Under the pieces are notes generated by a model. The model worked only from the letters and a program-made list of their open reading frames with translations, was not told the origin of the DNA and searched no databases. A stretch of 64,000 nucleotides of DNA from Microvirga zambiensis WSM3693 (GTDB lineage: Bacteria; Pseudomonadota; Alphaproteobacteria; Rhizobiales; Beijerinckiaceae): positions 1-64,000 of the forward strand of contig NZ_JAERQD010000020.1 of the NCBI RefSeq assembly GCF_016735695.1. The letters run 5' to 3'. Positions 42,863 through 51,631 of this stretch are shown here, in pieces. A program made the translations under genes and the position numbers. Position 1 is the first letter of the stretch. Every line of letters begins with the position of its first letter.

Positions 42863-44098
42863 TTATCGTGCAGTGAGGCGGGCAACGACATCGAGCAGGA
42901 TATTGGCTCCCGCGACGAGATCGTGCTCCGGCGTGTACTCGCGCGGATTGTGGCTGATGCCGCCGATGCTCGGCACGAAGATCATCGCCGAGGGCGCGAT
43001 CCGCGCGATCATCTGCGCGTCGTGACCGGCGCCCGAGGTCATGCGCTTCGAGGTCAGCCCGCGTTTTTGGGCGGCATCCTCCACCATCGCCACGATGCTT
43101 GCGTCGAAGATCACCGGCTCGAATCGCGCCAGCCGCTCGACCGAGATCGCGACCTGCTCCGCGGCGGCCAGTTGCTCCAGACAGGCGGCAAGCGCCGCTT
43201 CCTCCTCGCGCAGACGCTGCTCGTCGGGGTCGCGCAGATCGACCGTGAAAACCGCGCGGGAAGGAATGACGTTGATCGCATTCGGCTCGAAGCTCATGGC
43301 GCCAACCGTCGCGACGGTGGGCGTGTTCGAGGCCCGCGCGCGGCCGCGCAGGAAGGTGACGACACAGGCGGCGGCGTGGCCCGCATCCCGCCGCATCGAC
43401 ATCGGCGTCGTGCCGGCATGGTTCGCCTCGCCATCGATGGTGATGCGCTGCCAGGAAATGCCCTGCAGATTCTCGACCGCGCCGACAGGCACGCCCTCGC
43501 GCTCCAGCACCGGACCCTGCTCGACATGCAGCTCAATATAGGCGTGCGGCTTCAGGAAGCCCGATTCCTGGGGGCCGGCATAGCCGATCCGCTCCAGCTC
43601 CGCGCCGAGCACCGTGCCGTCGGTGCCGATCGTCGCAAGCGCCTCGTCGACCGAGAGGCCGCCGGCATGAACGAGTGAGCCCATCATGTCGGGAGCGTAG
43701 CGCACGCCCTCCTCATTGGTGAAGGCCGCGACCGCGATGGGCCGCGCGGGATCATAGCCCGCCTCCTTCAGGGTCTCGATCACTTCCAGGCCCGAGAGCA
43801 CACCATAGCAGCCGTCATAGATGCCCGCATCGATCACCGTGTCGATGTGCGAGCCGAGCAGAACGGGGGCAGCATCCGCATTCGCGCCATTCTTCCAGAT
43901 CCCGAAGATGTTGCCGATCCGGTCGATCGCGACCTCCAGTCCAGCAGTGCGGAGCCACGCGACGAATGCGTCGCGTCCGGCTTTATCGGCATCGGAGCCG
44001 GCGAGCCGGACCAACCTGCCATCTGCATCGCGTCCAATCTGCCCCAGCTCCCGGAGACGGCCGAGCAGGCGCTCCGCGTCGATCGACAATCGGGTCAT
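42863..44098 (-). CDS. M20 Zn-dependent hydrolase (N-carbamoyl amino acid/allantoate amidohydrolase-like)
   Basis: 411 aa from ATG 44098, overlapping the previous stop by four bases (ATGA). Features: PVLLGSHIDTV (metal His and Asp), NEEGVRY (Glu), ELHVEQGPVLE, the dimerisation segment GISWQRITIDGEANHAGTTPMSMRRDA, and MTSGAGHDAQMIA near the end. This is the amidase/hydantoinase/carbamoylase subgroup; it hydrolyses N-carbamoyl amino acids, allantoate or similar ureido compounds. The context with diaminopropionate ammonia-lyase suggests a diamino-acid derivative. Confidence 0.92.
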   Translation of the reverse strand: MTRLSIDAERLLGRLRELGQIGRDADGRLVRLAGSDADKAGRDAFVAWLRTAGLEVAIDRIGNIFGIWKNGANADAAPVLLGSHIDTVIDAGIYDGCYGVLSGLEVIETLKEAGYDPARPIAVAAFTNEEGVRYAPDMMGSLVHAGGLSVDEALATIGTDGTVLGAELERIGYAGPQESGFLKPHAYIELHVEQGPVLEREGVPVGAVENLQGISWQRITIDGEANHAGTTPMSMRRDAGHAAACVVTFLRGRARASNTPTVATVGAMSFEPNAINVIPSRAVFTVDLRDPDEQRLREEEAALAACLEQLAAAEQVAISVERLARFEPVIFDASIVAMVEDAAQKRGLTSKRMTSGAGHDAQMIARIAPSAMIFVPSIGGISHNPREYTPEHDLVAGANILLDVVARLTAR

Positions 44099-45303
44099 GC
44101 TCTTGCCCCTTCGGCGCGGATTGCAACACGATCGGGCTGCATCCCGACCAGGGCGGCAAATCGCTGCGGATCGGTGGCGCCTTCGGTGTTGATGACGAAG
44201 ACGCGGGAGGTCTCGTCGAGGCCGAGTGCGGTTCGCATCTCCGCGTCAGTAGCCGCGCGCATGAGCCCGGCAAGACCCACGCCGCCGCTCTCGCCGGCGA
44301 CGATGGCCGGATCTTTGCCGACGGGATGGGCGAGCCGCTTCATCACGGCGACCGCATCCTCCTCGTCGATCGTCATGAATGCGTCGGCCGCGCGCGACAG
44401 CACGCGCCAGGCGACGAGCGACGGCTCGTAGCATTCGAGCATGGCCATGACGGTCGGCTCGCCATGCGCGATCTTGACCGGATGGCCGGCCCTTGCGCTC
44501 TCGAAGAGGCAGGCGGCCCGCGCCGGATCGACCACGACGAAGACCGGCCGGCGGTCGCCGAGCACGAGGGAGAGGTGCCCCGCAACGGCAGCCGCGACGC
44601 CGCCGACGCCGGCCTGCACGAACACATGGGTCGGCGGCTCAGGCAACTGGCGCAGGGCCTCGCGCACCATCGCGGTGTAGCCCTGCATGACCAGCCCGGG
44701 GATGCGCTCGTAACCCGGCCAGGACGTATCGGAGACGACGATCCAGTTCTTCTCGGCGGCGACCCTTTCCGCCTCGGCGACGGAATCGTCGTAGGTGCCC
44801 TCGACGCGGACCATCTGCGCACCGAACCGGGCGATGGCCGCCACCCGCTCCGCGCTGACGCCGGAATGAACGAAGATGACGGCCCTCGCGCCGACGAGCT
44901 GCGCTCCCTGGGCGACCGAGCGCCCGTGATTGCCGTCGGTGGCGCAGGCGAAGGTCATTCCGGCGGCGACGGCGCGAATCTCGGGCGCGTGTAGTTCGGC
45001 GACATCGACAGGCCGTCCGAGCCGGCGGCCGGCCTCCTCCAGCACGAGCCGGATGACGGCATAGGAGCCGCCCAGAGCCTTGAAGCTGCCGAGGCCCAGC
45101 CGAAAGCCCTCGTCCTTGACATGAATCGTGCCCAGGCCGAGCTCGGAGGCCAGGACCGGCAGGGCATGCAACGGGGTCGGGGCGTGATTGTCGCGAAAGG
45201 AAAGATACCGCCCGGCCTCGCCGGCGGCCCTTTCACCCAGCGCCTCGGCGTCGAGCGGATCGAGCGGTTTGCGGTAGTCGGAGTGCCGGTTGGGAAGGAA
45301 CAT
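44095..45303 (-). CDS. dpaL: Diaminopropionate ammonia-lyase
   Basis: 402 aa from ATG 45303, preceded by AAGGAGAA. A PLP fold-type II enzyme: LGLGSFKALGGSYAV carries the PLP Lys, FACATDGNHGRSVAQGA and QAGVGGVAAAVAGH (glycine-rich phosphate cradle), and YDDSVAEAERVAAE. The start (NRHSDYRKPLDPLD) and full length fit DpaL/YgeX, which converts 2,3-diaminopropionate to pyruvate and two ammonia. First gene of a three-gene operon with two M20 hydrolases. The divergent Lrp gene is the likely regulator; the 108-base gap should hold both promoters. Confidence 0.92.
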   Translation of the reverse strand: MFLPNRHSDYRKPLDPLDAEALGERAAGEAGRYLSFRDNHAPTPLHALPVLASELGLGTIHVKDEGFRLGLGSFKALGGSYAVIRLVLEEAGRRLGRPVDVAELHAPEIRAVAAGMTFACATDGNHGRSVAQGAQLVGARAVIFVHSGVSAERVAAIARFGAQMVRVEGTYDDSVAEAERVAAEKNWIVVSDTSWPGYERIPGLVMQGYTAMVREALRQLPEPPTHVFVQAGVGGVAAAVAGHLSLVLGDRRPVFVVVDPARAACLFESARAGHPVKIAHGEPTVMAMLECYEPSLVAWRVLSRAADAFMTIDEEDAVAVMKRLAHPVGKDPAIVAGESGGVGLAGLMRAATDAEMRTALGLDETSRVFVINTEGATDPQRFAALVGMQPDRVAIRAEGARA

Positions 45304-45411
45304 CGCCGTTCTCCTTGAGTGGGATGGCGAGAAGATATTGCATAGAAGAAGAGAAAAGCGCTCTATTTGAGCTGTCTGAATGCAAGATTTTTTCGTGCGA
45401 ACGGGTCACTC

Positions 45412-45897
45412 GTGTCCAAATCGTCGTCTTCGATCACCCTCGACCGCTTCGATCTCGCGATCCTCCACATCCTCCAGCAGGACAACGCGACCCCGCAGCG
45501 GGTGATCGGCGAGGCGGTCAACCTGTCGGCGCCGGCCGTGCAACGCCGCATCCGGCGGATGGAGGAAGCCGGAATCATCCAGGCCAATGTCGCCATCATC
45601 GATCCGGCCCGGGTCGGGCAGTTGATCACGATCGTCGTCGAAGTCGAGCTGATCAGCGAGACGGCGGAGCTGATCGACGCGGCAAAGCGCGAGTTCGCTG
45701 CGGTTCCCGAGGTGCAGCAGTGCTACTACGTCACCGGCGAGGCGGATTTCGTGCTCGTGGTCGTGGTGCCGACGATGACCGCCTACGAGGCGCTCACGCG
45801 GCGCCTGTTCTTCGGCAACAGCAACGTCAAGCGGTTCCGCACCTCCGTCGCCATGGACCGGGTCAAGGCAGGATTGGCGGTTCCGCTGCCTGCATAA
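45412..45897 (+). CDS. Lrp/AsnC family transcriptional regulator
   Basis: 161 aa from GTG 45412 (VSKSSSSITLDRFDLAIL); a TTG at 45367 is a poor start. N-terminal HTH: LDRFDLAILHILQQDNATPQRVIGEAVNLSAPAVQRRIRRMEEAGII. C-terminal RAM/AsnC effector domain: VEVELISETAELIDAAKREFAAVPEVQQCYYVTGEADFVLVVVV. It should bind an amino acid, probably the substrate or product of the divergent dpaL operon. Divergent arrangement and family make local regulation likely. Confidence 0.93.
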   Translation: MSKSSSSITLDRFDLAILHILQQDNATPQRVIGEAVNLSAPAVQRRIRRMEEAGIIQANVAIIDPARVGQLITIVVEVELISETAELIDAAKREFAAVPEVQQCYYVTGEADFVLVVVVPTMTAYEALTRRLFFGNSNVKRFRTSVAMDRVKAGLAVPLPA

Positions 45898-46075
45898 GAA
45901 ATGGCGCGCAGCGGTGACGAACCGGAACGCGGACAGCGCGGGCATTCACATAGGTTTTCACCTGGGGTGAGCTCCCATTGACCCAAACTGTCAACCTCCT
46001 GTCCTGATCGATCAAGCATGGCGTCGCGGGATGGATAGAGCTTTGGAGAGCGCATGCGGGTGAAGGGAGGCAGAC

Positions 46076-46333
46076 ATGAAGCTTCTTCCGATCGCATTAT
46101 CGGCACTCATCGCCGGGTTTGTGGCCGCAAGCACCGAAGAGGCCCAGGCCGTGATTTACTGCCAGTACGTCAATTATCCGGTCGGCTGCGTCGCAAGACC
46201 CGGCGTCGTGTTGCGGCCGCGGCCCGTCGCGCGGGCCGTGGTGACGCCGGGCGTCGGTGCACCGGGCGTCGGCGTCCGGCCTGGAACGCCGATGAACCGC
46301 GGCGGTCCCGTCAATCGGGTGGGCCGGCGCTGA
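46076..46333 (+). CDS. Small secreted Pro/Arg/Gly-rich protein
   Basis: 85 aa from ATG 46076 (GGGAGGCAG upstream). Signal peptide (LLPIALSALIAGFVAASTEEAQA) then VIYCQYVNYPVGCVARPG, with two cysteines in the CQYVNYPVGC motif, and a low-complexity tail of Arg/Pro/Val/Gly. Such proteins are frequent in Bradyrhizobium-type genomes, where many are annotated hypothetical. Function unknown. It lies just upstream of the AI-2E transporter and reads in the same direction. Confidence 0.7.
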   Translation: MKLLPIALSALIAGFVAASTEEAQAVIYCQYVNYPVGCVARPGVVLRPRPVARAVVTPGVGAPGVGVRPGTPMNRGGPVNRVGRR

Positions 46334-46372
46334 ATCGCCGTTCCGACGAAAGTGGGTGAGCGGACGTTGGGC

Positions 46373-47500
46373 ATGGTGCAGGGAAACAGGCCGATGGGCC
46401 GAAGTGCATCCGATCTCGGCACCGGGCCTGGGTCCTCGCCCATGTTCGATACTACGCTGCGGATCGGGCTGGTGGCTCTGCTGGTCTACGCCTGCGCGCG
46501 GATCGTGCTGCCGTTCGCGTCCATTCTGATGTGGTCTGCGATCCTGGCCGTGATGCTGTATCCCCTGCATCTGCGCCTCGCCGCCTATCTCGGAGAGCGC
46601 TGGTCGGCGCTGCTGATCGGCGTGATCGGCGTCGCACTGATGCTGGGGCCGATGGTCATCGTGGTGACCTCGCTCGCAACGTCGCTCTATTCGCTGGTCT
46701 CGAGCGTGCAGAGCCATGACGTGACGATGCCGTCGCCGCCGCCATGGCTCGATGGCACGCCGTTGGTCGGCAAGAAGCTGACGGAGATCTGGACCCTCGT
46801 CGCCACCAACCTGCCCGCGGCCTTGAAGCAATACGGCCATCTGCTGAGCGGCCCCCTGGCGTGGCTGGGCTCTTTCGCCGGCGGTCTGGCCATCGGCGAA
46901 TTGTCGTTCGTCGTCTCATTCGCGATTGCAGCCGTGCTCATCGCCTTCGGCAAGGGCGGCGCCGAATTCGCGCGACGCCTGCTGGCACGCGTCACCGGCA
47001 GCACGGCGCGCGCGGAGCAACTGGTTACATTGACCGCAGCCACGATCCGCGGCGTCGGGCTCGGCGTGGTCGGCGTGGCGCTGATCCAGTCGCTGCTCCT
47101 GGGACTCGGCTTCTTCGTCGTCGGGCTTCCTACTGCCGGCCCATTGACGCTCGTCGCGCTCCTGTTGGGAATCATGCAGATTCCCCTGCTCCTGCTGTCG
47201 CTCCCCGTCGTCGTCTACGTCTTTGCGACCGAGGCGACGCAGACGGCGGTTTTCTTCCTCGTCTGGAACATCGTCGTCGGCTTGAGCGACAACGTCTTGA
47301 GACCGCTGATGCTTGGCCGAGGGCTGGAGGTGCCCATGCCGGTCATTCTCATGGGCGTCATCGGCGGCGTGATCGTCGACGGGCTTCTCGGCTTGTTCAT
47401 CGGCCCCGTGCTCCTGGCCGTCGGCTATGTCCTTCTGGTGGAATGGCTGCAGCAGCATCGCGCCGGAAGCCGTCAACGCCCCGACGAGCCGGCGCGATAG
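46373..47500 (+). CDS. AI-2E family transporter (PerM-like)
   Basis: About 375 aa. Start uncertain: ATG 46373 is used; GTG 46352, ATG 46394 and ATG 46442 are in frame. Multi-pass protein with about 7 helices: TTLRIGLVALLVYACARIVLPF, ILMWSAILAVMLYPLH, LIGVIGVALMLGPMVIVV, and the C-terminal part with ALIQSLLLGLGFFVVGLP and PLMLGRGLEVPMPVILMGVIGGVI, the hallmark end of the AI-2E/PerM family. Members export quorum signals or act as Na+/H+ antiporters; the substrate here is unknown. Confidence 0.88.
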   Translation: MVQGNRPMGRSASDLGTGPGSSPMFDTTLRIGLVALLVYACARIVLPFASILMWSAILAVMLYPLHLRLAAYLGERWSALLIGVIGVALMLGPMVIVVTSLATSLYSLVSSVQSHDVTMPSPPPWLDGTPLVGKKLTEIWTLVATNLPAALKQYGHLLSGPLAWLGSFAGGLAIGELSFVVSFAIAAVLIAFGKGGAEFARRLLARVTGSTARAEQLVTLTAATIRGVGLGVVGVALIQSLLLGLGFFVVGLPTAGPLTLVALLLGIMQIPLLLLSLPVVVYVFATEATQTAVFFLVWNIVVGLSDNVLRPLMLGRGLEVPMPVILMGVIGGVIVDGLLGLFIGPVLLAVGYVLLVEWLQQHRAGSRQRPDEPAR

Positions 47501-47542
47501 CGGCTCATGTTTTCCGTTTTCGACTGCAGAGAGGCTTCCCCG

Positions 47543-48250
47543 ATGCCGTCCTCTTTCGTTCCCGACGAAACCACCATCTCTCTGTTTCAGCAGCATTGGC
47601 GCGTCTATCGCATCATGGTGGAGGAGAACTTCCTCTGCCACCGGGAGGTCTATGACCGCCTGCACGAGTTTCTCGCGGAGCTCGAAGCTCCTTTCCGATT
47701 CCTCGACGTCGGTTGCGGCGACGCCGCCTGCGCGGCCGTGGCGCTCAAGGAGACGCCTATTGCTTCCTATCACGGCATCGACCTGGCGCCTGAGGCACTC
47801 GTCAAAGCGCAGATCAATCTGACAGACCTGTCCTGTCCGGTCAGTCTCGAGGTGGGCGATTACGCGCATGCGCTTCACCACCGCACTGCTCCGGCCGACG
47901 TGGTGTGGATCGGGCTGTCGCTCCACCACAGTCGCCGCCGCGGCAAGCTAACCGTCATGCGGGACGTTCGACGCATTCTGGCTCCGGGCGGGATCCTGCT
48001 GTTCTACGAGAACACGAGACGCGACGGCGAGAGCCGCGACGAATGGCTGGCGCGATGGGATCTTCAGCGCCCCGCCTGGACGGCCTATGACGATGCCGAC
48101 TGGACCATGATGCGGAATCACGTGCGGGCGGCCGATTATCCCGAAACATGCTCCGACTGGCATCGGATGGCCGAAGCGGCAGGCTTCAGCGAGGTGCGTG
48201 AGCTCTTCGTTGCACCCACCGACCTGTTCAGGATGTACGCCATGGCCTGA
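47543..48250 (+). CDS. SAM-dependent methyltransferase
   Basis: 235 aa from ATG 47543, with CAGAGAGG eight to ten bases upstream; ATG 47507 is an alternative. SAM motifs: FRFLDVGCGDAACAAVAL (motif I, about residue 52), YHGIDLAPEAL (II), and HHSRRRGKLTVMRDVRRILAPGGILLFYENTRRDGES. The C-terminal part contains DWHRMAEAAGFSEVRELFVAP. Acceptor unknown. It lies 42 bases after the AI-2E transporter gene and could be cotranscribed with it. Confidence 0.88.
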   Translation: MPSSFVPDETTISLFQQHWRVYRIMVEENFLCHREVYDRLHEFLAELEAPFRFLDVGCGDAACAAVALKETPIASYHGIDLAPEALVKAQINLTDLSCPVSLEVGDYAHALHHRTAPADVVWIGLSLHHSRRRGKLTVMRDVRRILAPGGILLFYENTRRDGESRDEWLARWDLQRPAWTAYDDADWTMMRNHVRAADYPETCSDWHRMAEAAGFSEVRELFVAPTDLFRMYAMA

Positions 48251-48318
48251 CGAGCACGTCAGGTTGAAGGCTCGATACTCCACTCTTTGGAGAGCGCATC
48301 GTTGAACGCAGAGCACCT

Positions 48319-48708
48319 CTAAACCGTCGGCTCCCAGATTCCATCGACCGCGAAAGCTTCGCCCTCGCCCGGCCAGGGCGGCATGGTCGTCCCGACCGCC
48401 GCCAGCGGCTCCTGCGAAAGGGATCGAAACTGGAAATGGGTTCCGACCGGGATCGTGATGGCGGTGCCGGGCTCCACATCGACGATCTCTTCCGTCTCAT
48501 GCGAGCGACGCCACATCTGCCCGCGTCCGGAAACGAAGTACCAGATCTCCTCGACGGTGCGATGCGCCATGGCCTTTGAAATCGCGTGCGGCGGCAGCGT
48601 GAAATGGGCCATGCTGCCCCGGCTCGCACAGCACAGAATCCGCACCTCGGAACCGTCCGGGGCGATCACATCGGGCAGCGCGCCGAGCCGCTTGGTTTCA
48701 AAGGACAT
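48319..48708 (-). CDS. Single-domain cupin protein
   Basis: 129 aa from ATG 48708. One cupin barrel: MAHFTLPPHAISKAMAHRTVEEIWYFVSGRGQMW carries the first cupin motif in a variant form (His, Glu-Glu), and PGTAITIPVGTHFQFRS the second (His). A metal-binding site of two or three His plus Glu is plausible. Small cupins of this kind may be sugar or amide isomerases, dioxygenases or binding proteins; nothing distinguishes them here. Flanked by convergent and tandem genes without shared function. Confidence 0.85.
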   Translation of the reverse strand: MSFETKRLGALPDVIAPDGSEVRILCCASRGSMAHFTLPPHAISKAMAHRTVEEIWYFVSGRGQMWRRSHETEEIVDVEPGTAITIPVGTHFQFRSLSQEPLAAVGTTMPPWPGEGEAFAVDGIWEPTV

Positions 48709-48813
48709 GAATCATGCTCCTCAGGCTGGAAGAGGAACGTTACTACGCCATGCGAGACCCGCGCCACCACCTGCATCAACGGTCGTGGGGATGCCTTCCC
48801 TCGTCGGCCGGCA

Positions 48814-49587
48814 TTATCCGCCGCGACGCCTCGACTGCGCCTCCCATTCCTTCCTCGCTTCCGTCCGCAGCCTCTGGAAACTCCGGCTTCGCAAAAGAAC
48901 CTTGAAGGCACCCTCGGCAATCTGTGCCCCTGCCTTCGTATCGCTCCGGTAGTGCAAGCCGGCGATCTCCCTGTTGCGTCCGACACGCTCGGCCAATGCG
49001 AACAGGGTGTCTGCGGCATCCGGCCTGACCTCGGCTCCCGTATGAGACAGCATATGGGACATCAGCGAATGCCCGCTGGGATAGGACGCATGCCCCGGCA
49101 CCGCCACCATCGGCATCAGCGCCGGGCACAGCTGATGCGGACGCGGCCGGTTGAATTTCATCTTGTAGAAGAACATGACCATTTCAGCCACGCGCGCGGC
49201 AACCTTGATCATCTCATAGGTCGCGGGGTGGGACGATCGGTTCATCATGAGGAGTCCCAGCCAGTAAAGGGGAAAATCCGTATTCTGGGCCATGATTTCC
49301 GCACGCGCATGTGCCCGCTCCTTCATCAGCGCCAGCAATTCGGCGATCTCGTCACGGGTCTCGTCGGAATCCGGTGCCGGAGGCGGATCGACCTTGATCT
49401 CCTTCTCCCAACGAAGCCCGGCGAACTCGGGAAGGATCGCGAGGCCGACGTAATCGGGATCCCAATATCGCCGCGGAAACGATTGCACATCGGTCAGGAT
49501 CTTGGCCCGCCCTTCCGTCAGACCCGGCTGCTCCGGATCGAACAGGAATTCCGGAAGAAACGGCATATCGTAAAAGCAGTTGCCCAT
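48814..49587 (-). CDS. PAP2/vanadium haloperoxidase-like phosphatase
   Basis: 257 aa from ATG 49587. All three acid-phosphatase signature parts are present: KMKFNRPRP (K-x6-RP, about residue 142), YPSGHSL (about 168) and NREIAGLHYRSD (R-x5-H-x3-D, about 205). There is no signal peptide and no obvious membrane segment, so it resembles soluble class A or haloperoxidase-like members rather than lipid phosphatases. The N-terminal 100 residues (PFLPEFLFDPEQPGLTEG) are an uncharacterised extension. Substrate unknown. It lies about 70 bases after the cyclase gene paralog E. Confidence 0.88.
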   Translation of the reverse strand: MGNCFYDMPFLPEFLFDPEQPGLTEGRAKILTDVQSFPRRYWDPDYVGLAILPEFAGLRWEKEIKVDPPPAPDSDETRDEIAELLALMKERAHARAEIMAQNTDFPLYWLGLLMMNRSSHPATYEMIKVAARVAEMVMFFYKMKFNRPRPHQLCPALMPMVAVPGHASYPSGHSLMSHMLSHTGAEVRPDAADTLFALAERVGRNREIAGLHYRSDTKAGAQIAEGAFKVLLRSRSFQRLRTEARKEWEAQSRRRGG

Positions 49588-49657
49588 GCGCTTCCCCTTT
49601 TCAGTTCGAGCCGGTTACTCGGGCCACCGAGGCATTGCATCGCTTCAGATGGCACGC

Positions 49658-51439
49658 TCACTCTGGAAGGCCGGCCTCCACCAGACGTCTCAAAAACGTT
49701 TCCCGCGTTTGCGCATTCTGCCAGGGGCATTGCGGCGCATAGACCGACACCCGGAACGACGGCTGTTCTCGGATAAGAGCGCGCGCGATCTCTTGTGCCT
49801 CGCTCCGCCGTCCCAGGGCGACGAGGCTTGCCGCCAGAACACGCAAGCCCGCCCTGAAATGCGGGTTCTGTCCCAAGGCCGTGCGATCCCATTCCACGGC
49901 CTGCTCATAGGATTCGTCGGCATAATGCGCGAGGCCCAGGAACGACAGGTAGTAGAATGCATGCTGATCCGCCGGCGACAGTGCCAATCCGAACGTCGCA
50001 CGTTCGATGGCCTCTTTGGCGCGGCCCATATAGGCATAGGTGCCGCTGCTGAGGGTCCAGGCCCAGGCGTGGTTTGGAGAGCAGTTGATCGCACGATCGA
50101 AAAAGGACGTCGCAGCCAGGTAGTCGTGGAAGAGATAGGACTTGATATGGCCGCACAAAGCGAGCGCCAGCGAGTTGGAAGGATCGAGAGCCACGCCGGA
50201 CGAAGCGAGTTGCCAGGCCTGCTGAGCATCCGCCTCGGGATGCTCGGACCAGCCCTGGCCGATATTGAACACATGCCAGAGCGAGGCATAGGCGTGGGCG
50301 GCCGGATATCGGGCATCGGCTTCGATGGCACTGGCAAGGAACCTGCGCGCGCGAAGAAACTGATTGAGGTTCATGCTGTAGAGCAGGTCGATTCCCTGGA
50401 GAAGCAGATCGTAGGCATCCATGTTCTCGGGACGCTTCCTGACCGCCCGCGCCAGTTCCGCCTCGCGCACATGGGGCGCGATCGTTCCGACGATCTTGGT
50501 CGCGACCCGGTCCTGAATATCGAAGATCGACGTCAGTGCTCCATCGACGTGATCGGCCCAGAGAACGGCGCCGTGCCTGACGTCCGTCAATGTGGTCGTG
50601 ATCCGGACCTGCTCGGCGGCACGCCTGATCGTCCCGGTCAGGACATATCGCACGCCGAGCTTCTTGCCGACGGCGGCAGGCGGCTCGTCTCCCGTATAAT
50701 CGAGAGTCGAGCCTCGGCTGATGACCATCACGTCGCGAAGACTCGCGAGGGCGCCGATGATGTCTTCGATCATTCCCTGAGCGAAGTAGTCGGTCGCGCC
50801 GGCGCTGTTCAAGGTGCGGAAAGGCAGCACGGCGACGGAGGGAAGCCGCGTCCGCTTGTGATAGGGTCTGGCGAAGACGGGCAGATGCTCGAACCCTGAC
50901 GACCGGATCGCGAAGGCATGGGTCGGACTATGGAGATTTTTCAGCCGCAGATGACCGAGATCATCCGCGACGAGGTCGATCACGCCTTGCACCTGCGACA
51001 GGAGCGCCCGGGAGATGACGATGCCGCCCGGAGCGGCAACCTGCTGGAGGCGGGCCGCCGTGTTCACCGCATTGCCGAAGATATCGTGCTCCTCGACGAT
51101 CACGCTGTCGATGGTCGCACCGATCCGGAACAGGATCCTTGCTTCGGCGGGTTCGGGCGCCTGAGCCTGCGCCAGGGTTTCCTGCAGCGACAGGGCGCAT
51201 CTGACCGCGTCCTGTCCGCTGTCGAACGATGCCAGAAAGCCGTCCCCCGTGTTCTTGACGATCCTGCCGTTATTGGAGGCGACGAGCGGCTCGATCACCG
51301 TCGACCACAATCGCATCAGGTGCCGATGCGTGTCCTCCTCGGCCGTATCCATCATGCGGCTGTAATCGGCGACATCGGCGCAGAGGACAGCAAGGACCCG
51401 TCGATCCAACGCTCGGTCATCCTGCGCGGGTGATACCAT
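49658..51439 (-). CDS. Class III cyclase with TolB-N-like and TPR domains (paralog E, altered Asp)
   Basis: 593 aa from ATG 51439 (MVSPAQDDRALDRRVLAVLCADVADYSRM). Cyclase domain about 15-180: metal Asp in CADVADYS and NTGDGF, Lys in IVKNTGDG kept, but the purine-selecting Asp is Asn (IFGNAVNTAARL against YGDGVNIAARL in paralog A), with Asn/Arg kept in NTAARL. TolB-N-like domain about 198-316 (VAVLPFRTLNSAGATDYFA), a divergent version, and TPR repeats to the end. It is the most divergent of the five TPR paralogs. Confidence 0.86.
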   Translation of the reverse strand: MVSPAQDDRALDRRVLAVLCADVADYSRMMDTAEEDTHRHLMRLWSTVIEPLVASNNGRIVKNTGDGFLASFDSGQDAVRCALSLQETLAQAQAPEPAEARILFRIGATIDSVIVEEHDIFGNAVNTAARLQQVAAPGGIVISRALLSQVQGVIDLVADDLGHLRLKNLHSPTHAFAIRSSGFEHLPVFARPYHKRTRLPSVAVLPFRTLNSAGATDYFAQGMIEDIIGALASLRDVMVISRGSTLDYTGDEPPAAVGKKLGVRYVLTGTIRRAAEQVRITTTLTDVRHGAVLWADHVDGALTSIFDIQDRVATKIVGTIAPHVREAELARAVRKRPENMDAYDLLLQGIDLLYSMNLNQFLRARRFLASAIEADARYPAAHAYASLWHVFNIGQGWSEHPEADAQQAWQLASSGVALDPSNSLALALCGHIKSYLFHDYLAATSFFDRAINCSPNHAWAWTLSSGTYAYMGRAKEAIERATFGLALSPADQHAFYYLSFLGLAHYADESYEQAVEWDRTALGQNPHFRAGLRVLAASLVALGRRSEAQEIARALIREQPSFRVSVYAPQCPWQNAQTRETFLRRLVEAGLPE

Positions 51440-51631
51440 GATCGGCCGCCTGATGATATGCAGGTGATAATACAGATCCGGGATCAGACTGTCAGTGTAC
51501 CTCCAATGGACTATGCGGAGCGATGCCCGGCATCAGCGCTCCGCAGAATCTTGTGCGACGGAATAACGGAGCGATCGTCGGATCACGCCGCTTTTCGAGC
51601 GGCGACGCGTGTGATCTGCGCGCCGCGCTCG

